This document shows positions 57,501-64,000 of a stretch of DNA of 64,000 nt, piece by piece. The notes under the pieces are model-generated. The model ran no database searches. It had not been told where the DNA came from and saw only the letters and a program-made list of their open reading frames with translations. This stretch comes from Mytilus galloprovincialis (Eukaryota; Mollusca; Bivalvia; Mytilida; Mytilidae), in assembly GCF_965363235.1 (NCBI RefSeq), contig NC_134838.1, forward strand, positions 2,485,001-2,549,000. The letters run 5' to 3'. Positions within the stretch are counted from its first letter, which is position 1, and each line of letters starts with the position of its first letter. Made by a program: the position numbers and the translations under genes.

Positions 57501-58804
57501 AGACAAAGTCTATTGTGGACAATGTTATCGATAGAGAAGAAGAGGTCTATAAGCCGGACGGTGATATCGATAAACAGAAGAAGTCTATCAAGAGGAAGAT
57601 GTTATCGATAGCTAGAAGAATGCATCACTTACCAGACTGAATATGGTTGTTAATTTCCGGTTTGTTGTCAATTGTTATAGGTTTGATGGCAATCCCTATA
57701 GGTGTGGTAACAATTATTTTAGGTGTGGTAACAGTTCCTATAGGTTGTATGTTTTGCAATTTGCAGATTGGTAAGTTGCCTCTCCAATCCCCATTGAAAC
57801 ATACAAGGTTATTAAAACGTCCCGCCAAAATATATCCCGTGTAACACTTGTATATCGCTTGATTACGGTTAATTGCAACATTTGCTGCATTAACATAGGG
57901 CGCGGCACCGCATGCATTACTGATTTTGCCGAACAAAAGTGTCGTCAAAATTGTGGAAGTCTCGCTTAATGAATACGGCAGGGATTCTGTTGTTGAATCT
58001 TGACTACCTGTATCAGGCAGAAAGTCGGTTGTTGAATCCTGACTACCTGTATCAGGTAGAGAGTCGGATGTTGAATCCTGACTACCTGTATCAGGTAGAG
58101 AGTCGGTTGTTGAATCCTGACTACCTGTATCAGGCAGAAAGTCGGTTGTTGAATCCTGACTACCTGTATCAGGTATAGAGTCGGATGTTGAATCCTGACT
58201 ACCTGTATCAGGTATAGAGTCGGTTGTTGAATCCTGACTATCTGTATCAGGTAGAGAGTCGGTTGTTGAATCCTGACTACCTGTTTCAAGTAGAAAGTCG
58301 GTTGTTGAATCCTGACTACCTGTATCAGGCAGAAAGTAGGTTGTTGAATCCTGACTACCTGTATCAGGTAGAGAGTTGGTTGTTGAATCCTGACTACCTG
58401 TATCCGGCAGAGAGTCGGTTGTTGAATCCTGACTACCTGTATCAGATAGAGAGATGGTTGTTGAATCCTGACTACCTGTATCAGGCGGATAGTTTGATGT
58501 GGAATTCTGACTACTTGTATAAGGCAGAAAGTTTGTTTTGGAATTCTGACTTCCTGTATTAGGCAGATAGTCTGTTGTGGAATTCTGACTACCTGTATAA
58601 GGCACGGAGTTTGTTGTGGAATTCTGTTTAGCTGTGTAAGGTGTTAATTCTGTTGTGGAACTATGTCTACCTGTGTAAGGTGTAAATTCTGTTGTGGAAT
58701 TCTGACTACCTGTATATGGCGGATAGTTTGATGTTGAATTCTGGCTACCTGAATAAGGCAGATAGATTGTTGTGAAATTGATCAACATTAGCAACGTCGT
58801 CATT
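53042..58804 (-). CDS. Gene C: mucin-like stalk, sushi domain, single-pass membrane protein
   Basis: Four minus-strand exons (57633-58804, 54905-55001, 54250-54364, 53042-53254) give 531 residues. Order: a short hydrophobic N-terminus (MTTLLMLINFTTIYL, possible signal peptide), twenty 13-residue Ser/Thr-rich repeats (residues 20-279), a sushi domain with Cys 298, 320, 335, 347 and Trp 340, and a Pro/Ile/Thr stalk. Then come a membrane segment PLWLLIILGAVGVCAALLFL with CC, CC and C beside it, and a 108-residue tail ending WMPHKKDVRPNNTSTK. Junctions are in phase: G+TT gives Val, GG+G gives Gly, and the last joint is phase 0. The gene is the upstream and most elaborate member of the array with B and A. 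It is probably a heavily glycosylated surface protein; its ligand is unknown. An upstream 5'UTR exon is implied by the CAG acceptor just before the ATG. Confidence 0.75.
53390..54110 (-). repeat. Old composite repeat in gene C intron 3
   Basis: 53400-53500 resembles 18890-19000 (GTCGGATGTGTACTGATTGA, then ACTAGCTTACAGGGGATGCG against CAAGCTTTCAGTAACAGCG). The next 400 bp contain degraded R1-like phrases (GTTATGGACCTGTAATTTAG, GATTTGAATTGTTTCACATT). No coding potential. Confidence 0.45.
54250..54364 (-). CDS. Gene C exon 3: cytoplasmic segment
   Basis: Acceptor ATTGAATTCAG and donor GTAACA enclose 115 nt (1 + 38 codons). It reads CWHMRSNGDKGSFWSRRDNR, then IHNDPSNRTNNMATAKNK. Frame is set by exon 2 (GG+G). 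Polar and basic, without a known domain. Confidence 0.7.
54489..54560. repeat. (AT)n dinucleotide repeat, about 36 units
   Basis: A perfect TA/AT run in gene C intron 2. The open frame across it (YIYIYI) is meaningless. Confidence 0.95.
54905..55001 (-). CDS. Gene C exon 2: transmembrane segment
   Basis: Acceptor CTTTCAG and donor GTAATT enclose 97 nt. It encodes PLWLLIILGAVGVCAALLFL and then CCMLACCLKCL. Same length and phases as gene B exon 2. The longer minus-strand open frame over this stretch is in another frame and is a shadow. Confidence 0.8.
55325..57621. repeat. 38-bp satellite filling gene C intron 1
   Basis: About 60 copies of GATGTTATCGATAGCCAGGA plus GAAGTCTATTAAGAGGAA. Variants include AGAATTCTATAAAGAGACGA and occasional 8-15 bp gains (ATCGATTTATCGATAGCC). 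It covers almost the whole 2.6-kb intron and stops about 12 bases from the exon 1 donor. Open frames inside it are by-products. Confidence 0.92.
57633..58804 (-). CDS. Gene C exon 1: N-terminus, 13-residue repeats, sushi domain
   Basis: ATG at 58803 follows an acceptor TTTCTTTCTAAAACAG-A, and the exon closes CAGTCTG before donor GTAAGTG. It holds 390 codons plus one base. The first 15 residues are hydrophobic and may act as a signal peptide, though without the usual positive charge. Then twenty 13-residue units, a linker, one sushi domain (CGAAPYVNAANVAINRNQAI..., four Cys, Trp in NGDW) and a 43-residue stalk rich in Pro, Ile and Thr. Other open frames on both strands of this exon are shadows of the 39-bp repeat. 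Confidence 0.8.
57967..58746 (-). repeat. 39-bp coding minisatellite, 20 units
   Basis: Each 39-bp unit encodes one 13-residue repeat, for example SQDSTTDSLPDTG. All 20 units keep the frame. Units 1, 2, 4, 5 and 7 from the N-terminus contain the N-glycosylation sequon N-S-T, while units 8-20 have D-S-T instead. The DNA of units 8-20 is the more uniform. Confidence 0.92.
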
Positions 58805-59399
58805 CTGTTTTAGAAAGAAATAGAGTTCCAGTTAATATACCAATTATGTTTTAGTTTATATAGAAAACACAGTCATCTGATTATGTTTCAAAAGAAGTTT
58901 GTGAATTCAATAATAATATTTGGCTCGAGAACACAGTTATTTCGAAGGGCATTTCCAATAGACAATGAATTCAAATTAACAAAATCGCACCTGCTCTATC
59001 TCAAAAGAGTTTTATAGTGTAGTGTACTACTATTGGGACAAATAATATTAAATTATAGAAATTTTTATCAGCTCTAACTCAAAATATTAACAATTCTGTG
59101 TTAAAGGGGTGTAAAATTCAGTTTGGCAACTTCTGATATACTAATTGTTGACCTTTTTTAACTGCACCAAATCACTACTTAACATAAAGATTTAGCACCC
59201 AAATATTTTCAACATGTAATTCCATCCCCTTACTTTATATTGCATGCATTAAGCATTTAGAAATAAATTGGGAAAGTGAATCAAAACAAATGTAATACAC
59301 TGTTCAACTAGGGAATATATTCATGTCAACGAAAACCAAAGAACGATAACTGTGTCCTTGAACTACAAATAAACGTCCGACGGTAAAGTAATGACTGAA
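58805..59399. other. Upstream flank of gene C
   Basis: AT-rich. It should contain the 5'UTR exon and promoter of gene C, but I could not place either from the sequence. Confidence 0.4.
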
Positions 59400-59640
59400 G
59401 TTTGTTTAAACGAAAGAAGAGTTACCACAGAGGAAAAAACTAACCGAAAGTCACTAATGGGTCTTCAACACAGCGACACAATCCAACAGTACAGTGATTT
59501 TGAACGTCATACTAAACATTCAAATGAACTAAAAATCATACAAGACTTACAAAGACCGGTAAAAGCTCCTGACTTGGGACAGACGCAAAAATGCAGCGGG
59601 GTTAAACATGTTTTGTGAGATATCAACCCCCCCCCCCCTA
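59400..59640 (+). repeat. Diverged R1-like copy
   Basis: AGAGTTACCACAGAGGAAAA, GGGTCTTCAACACAGCGACA, AAAGCTCCTGACTTGGGACA and GCAGCGGGGTTAAACATGTT follow R1 order, with large losses in the middle; a C9 run follows. Confidence 0.55.
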
Positions 59641-59809
59641 TACTTCTTGCAAATGTAAAAAAAAGACAACCACAAACAGCAAAACGTACAGTAAAACTCA
59701 GTTGAAAAGGAGTCCGAGTATGATGTCAGAATACGTAACAAAAGAAAGTAGCAAAATGACAATAATACATTAATAACAAAGGACAACTAGCAGTAACTGT
59801 AACTAATAT

Positions 59810-60375
59810 GCCAGTTTCAGACCTCAATTAAGCTATTAAACAAGGAAGCTATTAAACCAAGAGTTCCAAATGGTAAAGTTGAAATCATCCCTTCGTTAAT
59901 TTTACGGACGCCATCACGAGTTGGTTGACCGTTATGGCCACGAGCATCACTGAAGAGACATGTATTGTCGAAATGCGCATAGGGTGAAAGAACATTCAAT
60001 TTGGTACCGTTAATTTTATTATGGAATAACCGTTTCACAAATGATATCGGATGTGTTCTTTACGTCGTAACTACAATCCCCTTCCCTTTCATGAATGTGA
60101 CCTACCGAATTAGACTATTTACCGGATTTGTTATCACATAAGCAACACGACGGGTGCCTCGTGTGGAGCAGGATATGCTTACCCTTCCGGAGCACCTGAG
60201 ATCACCCCTAGTTTTTTGTGGGTTCGTGTTGCTTATTCTTTAGTTTTGTATGTTGTGTCATGAGTACTATTGTTTGTCTGTTTGTCTTTTTTCATTTTTA
60301 GCCATGGCGTTGTCAGTTTATTTGCGATTTATGAGTTTGACTGTCATTCTGGTATCTTTCGTCGCTCTTTTTAGC
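59810..60375. repeat. Dispersed bivalve repeat (TTCCAAATGGTAAAGTTGAA ... GGTATCTTTCGTCGCTC)
   Basis: Contains AGAGTTCCAAATGGTAAAGT, GCCATCACGAGTTGGTTGAC, GACGGGTGCCTCGTGTGGAG, TTCCGGAGCACCTGAGATCA and GTGGGTTCGTGTTGCTTATT. A diverged partial copy lies at 61945-62215, and a fragment of its end lies inverted at 63960-64000. The minus-strand 73-codon open frame inside it is repeat-derived. Confidence 0.65.
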
Positions 60376-61944
60376 TGATTGAAAGGTCATATGATCATAT
60401 GAAGATCAAGCACGGTCTCTCCCTATATTAATAGGGGTCTAGTGAACATGTACTTACATACAGTGTTTAACAACATTACAACACATCATTTGACGGTTAA
60501 TTAACTTTTTTATAACACCATATATATTTTATAATTGTACTTCAATTAAACAGCAGCCCAACAACACAAGTTGTTTGTACCGTGAGTTAGTCGTTGTAAT
60601 TTTGTCTTTTTATTGCTGTTTTTTCGGAGAAATCTGGCGGTTGATATGGTGTGTTGTACTGTACCGCGTCTTATACGATTCCTGGTAATACCCTTTTTAT
60701 GTATAAATATAAGACATTGTATACTTACTTCATTGTCTTCTGTTTCTAGTATATTTATAAAGTTGTATATCCTTATGACTGTAATGCTATAGTTTAAAAG
60801 TAAATATCAAAAAAAAGATGTGGTATGATTGCCAATGAGACAACTCTCCTGTTCTCTTATAAAATGGCAATTTGAATGTCAGATACGATAAGTGTTAGTC
60901 ATGTTTGCAGATAATTGGTTAGTTGTTTCACATTAACTTTGTGCATTTCGAACTATTGGCTATCAAAACATGTTCTCTAAGACTCGGGAACTATAATATA
61001 AACTATTATTATGTTTTTGTTGATCGAATGATATTGATACAAAACAATAGAAGTTTTGAGTACGTGATGTTGTTTGGTTTTATCTAGAAAATATGTATAT
61101 ATTGATTAGAATTATGAAACAAACCTCGTGTTTGGAATGAGTGTTGTTACTATTCATGTAATGTGAGGCCTACTTACTGTGAGAAAGTTATTAAAAGGAT
61201 TAACTGAAATAATATAAAATACATGTAGGTCATGAATTAAAAGTAGTTCCAAATACAATAATAATTCCAACTGAAATAAAACAAGAAAAGAATTGACGAT
61301 GATATTTTATAAAGAAGTTTCGATCGCATCATTTTGCAGCAGGTTAATATGAAAGAATGAATGGAAATGACATCAAACAGAATAATGGTGACCATCTAAA
61401 CTGGTTAGCCGAAACAAATTTTCTGTAACTCAAAACACGGGACCTGAAATACGTTGAATGCATATAGTACAAGAGGATTTTGTGTCAAATCGCTCGCTTG
61501 AAATATCTCCATTTGGAAATCATGCGACTCTCAATCTCTTTAGGGTTTTATTCTTTTATGTTTTTTTGTGTTTGTTCATTCATTAGACGTATAATGAACT
61601 TAACAGTTCGACACGGTCTGTTATGGCTCCCTAAATGGTATGTACGGGCTTTGCTCAGCATTAAATGCCCTAAAATTATCCGTTTTTCTTCACAAGAAGG
61701 AATGAAAGGAAGGCAGTTCATGTATATGTATTATCGAACATAAATTGAAATATAAAAGGCAACAGATACACTTACTTCTGTTGTATCTTAACTTTTAACT
61801 TAACTTATCAAAACTTACACAGATAGATTTTTTTTCAGTTTTTTTTTCGATTTTCAAATTGTGAACTTTCAATTTCTATGTACATTACAGGGACAGTACT
61901 GCAGAGCATATTAATTATTATATGATATCATTAACTAAGATTTC
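60376..61944. other. No gene recognised
   Basis: AT-rich; one R1 5' fragment on the plus strand at about 60812-60850 (AAGATGTGGTATGATTGCCA). An 87-codon plus-strand open frame at 61480-61743 has no domain. Confidence 0.45.
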
Positions 61945-62215
61945 TTTTGGTAAAGTTAAAAGCATCCCTGAGAAAGTTTCATGGCCTTCGTCATGAGTTG
62001 GTTGACAGTTATTAAATGTTCGTGTCACAAATAACCACAGGTATGTTATAATTCTCGGAGTAATTTTTCATTCCTTTAACCCCTTGCATGGCTTCACTGA
62101 ATGAGATTTATCACCGAATTTGTATTCCCCATGAACGACACGGCAGGTTTAACATGTGAAGAAGGAACAGTTTACACGTTGTCAGCTACTAGTATTTATA
62201 CTCATTTTAACTCTT
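61945..62215. repeat. Diverged partial copy of the 59810-60375 repeat
   Basis: Shares GGTAAAGTTAAAAGCATCCC, CGTCATGAGTTGGTTGACAG, TTTATCACCGAATTTGTATT and ACGACACGGCAGGTTTAACA with that repeat in the same order. Nothing further is supported from 62216 to 62814. Confidence 0.55.
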
Positions 62216-62814
62216 ACCAATGCGTGCCCTTCTTTGTGTACACTTTCGAAAGCCATCTCGAAAGGGGTAGGACCCGGTTGATCTTTTTCGGGGTTCATAC
62301 ACGAATTTGTGCAATAGTAATTTTTAAATCATTTTAAATATGCAAACATACTTTTCACGCGAAATTATCAATCAATTTTTTCCCCGGATTATCTATCTTT
62401 ATTTCATTAAAATCCTGAACTTGACAATGCAGCTATGTTACAGTATCATTCACAAAAGATTTTAATCAGGTCAATGACCCTACTTTTTTATCTAAATATA
62501 TCAATACACTATAACTATATCATATATAAAATTATTTTATTAATATAAAAGATATTATAATATGAGAAAACTGTTTGACCGTTTGCAGGCCAGGAGATGA
62601 ATTCGTGACTCTTAGTAGGCTAAAGAATTAAAAGTTTGTACAATCATATTCTTTTCTTTAATTTAAATTCAATTTTAACTTTATGACGGTATCATAAAAT
62701 AGCTTAATTTGAATAGTTGATATAAAAAGTAACGAGAGAATGTTTTTGATGAAAATATATAAAAGTAATCGGACATTAGCGATGAAATACAACACCGAGA
62801 TTATATGCTGCCCG

Positions 62815-63015
62815 TGAACGTCAGTGATAACAATATAAAATTGAGAATAGAAACGGGGAATATGCCTAAGAGACAACAATCCGACCAAAAACAGAAAACA
62901 ACCGAAGGTCATCGAATGGTCTTCAATACAGCGAGAAAATCCCGCACCCGGAGGTGTTGTGCTTCTTCTGTTCTTAAACAAAAATATGTACTAGTTTAGT
63001 GATAATGAAAGTTTA
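62815..63015 (+). repeat. R2 copy
   Basis: AATAGAAACGGGGAATATGC, CTAAGAGACAACAATCCGAC, ACAACCGAAGGTCATCGAAT, AATACAGCGAGAAAATCCCG and ATATGTACTAGTTTAGTGAT in R2 order. The 64-codon frame across it is not a gene. Confidence 0.75.
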
Positions 63016-63149
63016 TGACAATAAATACTAGTGGGCAGGAGTTTTTTTTCGCTTTCCGATTTTTTCAAAAATCAGTTGATATTAGTTTTATTTGAAATCA
63101 ATTATTAGTTCGTTTTTCTGTAGTGTATTTTAAATACAAATATACCATA

Positions 63150-63525
63150 TAAAAAAGAAGATGTGGTATGATTGCCAATGAGACAACTATCCACAAAAGA
63201 CCAAAATGACACAGACATTAACAACTATAGGTCACCGTACGGCCTTCAACAATGAGCAAAGCCCATACCGCATAGTCAGCCATAAAAGGCCCTGATCAGA
63301 CAATGTAAAACAATTCAAACGAGAAAACTAACGGCATTATATATGTAAAAAAAAATGAACGAAAAACAAATATGTAACACATAAACAAACGACAACCACT
63401 GAATTACAGGCTCCTGACTTGGGACAGGCACATACATAAATAATGTATAATGTGGCGGGGTTAAACATGTTAGCGGGATCCCAACCCTCCCCCTAACCTG
63501 GGACAGTTGGTATAACAGTATTGTA
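63150..63525 (+). repeat. R1 interspersed repeat, most complete copy
   Basis: Starts AAGAAGATGTGGTATGATTG and continues ACAACTATAGGTCACCGTAC, GGCCTTCAACAATGAGCAAA, CATACCGCATAGTCAGCCAT, ACAATTCAAACGAGAAAACT, CAGGCTCCTGACTTGGGACA and TGTGGCGGGGTTAAACATGT, closing CCCTAACCTGGGACAGTTGG. It is the reference used here for all other R1 copies. No protein coding or clear terminal repeats. Confidence 0.9.
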
Positions 63526-64000
63526 TACTTGAAATGAGTTGTATTTACTATTTACTATCAAAAAACAAAAATAACGGGTTTAAGAAAAGAAAAGGGGAAG
63601 TCAGCTAAAACAAAGGGTCCTGTGCACAAGTACCCATGTTTGTTATCTACCAATAGTACACGGGTCTGTTGTCATACGATAAACATGTTCATGTTTACTA
63701 TGAATAAATCAAATCAGAGTTAAGTGTGTCTTTGTACGATGGTTCGGACAGGTAATTCGCGATAAATATTTACGTTGAAAATCTATTTTCTTATTTTGAC
63801 CATTCGAGGGTAATTCTTATTGCTTGCAGTACAATTTCCTCACCCGTCCATATGAATCTTTTTGTATTATATTTTTAAGGTTCTAAACCACCCACCGATG
63901 TGAAACCTTTTGTAATATTCTTTTTATTTATTGTACATCATTTAAAATGATGTCTACATCTCTTAAAAGAGGGACGAAAGATACTAGAGGGACAGCCAAA
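63526..64000. other. No gene recognised; repeat fragment at the edge
   Basis: AT-rich. The last 40 bases (GAGGGACGAAAGATACTAGA) are the inverse of the 3' end of the repeat at 59810-60375, so another copy probably starts at the window edge. Confidence 0.5.

Noticed and set aside
55325-57621. CRISPR-like or coding array of 38-bp units
   Set aside because: Contiguous satellite without unique spacers, placed in an intron.
57939-58562. Plus- and minus-strand frames of 79-112 codons with LLNPDYLYQVES- or VRIQQPTLYLIQ-type repeats
   Set aside because: Shadows of the 39-bp coding minisatellite of gene C, which is read in the frame that continues into the sushi domain.

Overview
The window is eukaryotic, AT-rich and repeat-dense. 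It almost certainly comes from a bivalve, most likely a marine mussel of the genus Mytilus. The basis is recognition of interspersed repeat families: one beginning GATGTGGTATGATTGCCAAT (called R1 here), one containing AATGTGTCAAAGAGACAACA (R2), and several fold-back, SINE and rolling-circle-like elements. There are no operons. Genes are split into short exons with GT-AG introns, so most long open frames here are not genes.

Coding content: three related genes lie head-to-tail on the minus strand. Gene A is 15473-19705, gene B 21748-26177 and gene C 53042-58804. I assembled them by hand from splice sites and reading phase. Each encodes one sushi (CCP) domain, one transmembrane segment on its own 94- or 97-nt exon (entry phase 1, exit phase 2), a juxtamembrane cysteine cluster and a cytoplasmic tail. 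The tails differ strongly from each other, yet all end in the same 16-residue pattern W-x-P-[HF]-x-[HK]-[DP]-[IV]-R-x-x-N-T-S-T-K-COOH. Gene C also carries a stalk of twenty 13-residue Ser/Thr-rich repeats. They look like small cell-surface sushi receptors or adhesion proteins sharing a C-terminal docking signal. I do not recognise a named family.

Layout: 1-15.4 kb is repeats with one LINE reverse-transcriptase C-terminal fragment (3587-4369), an array of 20 TTTCC/GGAAA palindromes (11548-12049) and a 444-bp palindromic element (12487-12930). 15.4-26.2 kb holds genes A and B. 26.5-31.1 kb holds a rolling-circle-like element, a second copy of the 444-bp palindrome (28320-28762) and a 37/74-bp satellite (29520-31068). 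32.0-49.6 kb is a tandem triplication of a unit of about 5.5 kb. Each unit carries a LINE fragment, R1 and R2 pieces and two small minisatellites; copy 3 also contains a 1-kb element with 168-bp internal repeats. 49.6-53 kb is mostly unassigned, with one tRNA-derived SINE. 53.0-58.8 kb is gene C, whose first intron is almost entirely a 38-bp satellite. 58.8-64 kb is repeats, ending in the most complete R1 copy.

Limits: exon models rest on splice consensus, phase and paralogue comparison only. The 5' ends (signal-peptide exons, promoters) of genes A and B are unresolved, and so is one donor site in gene B.
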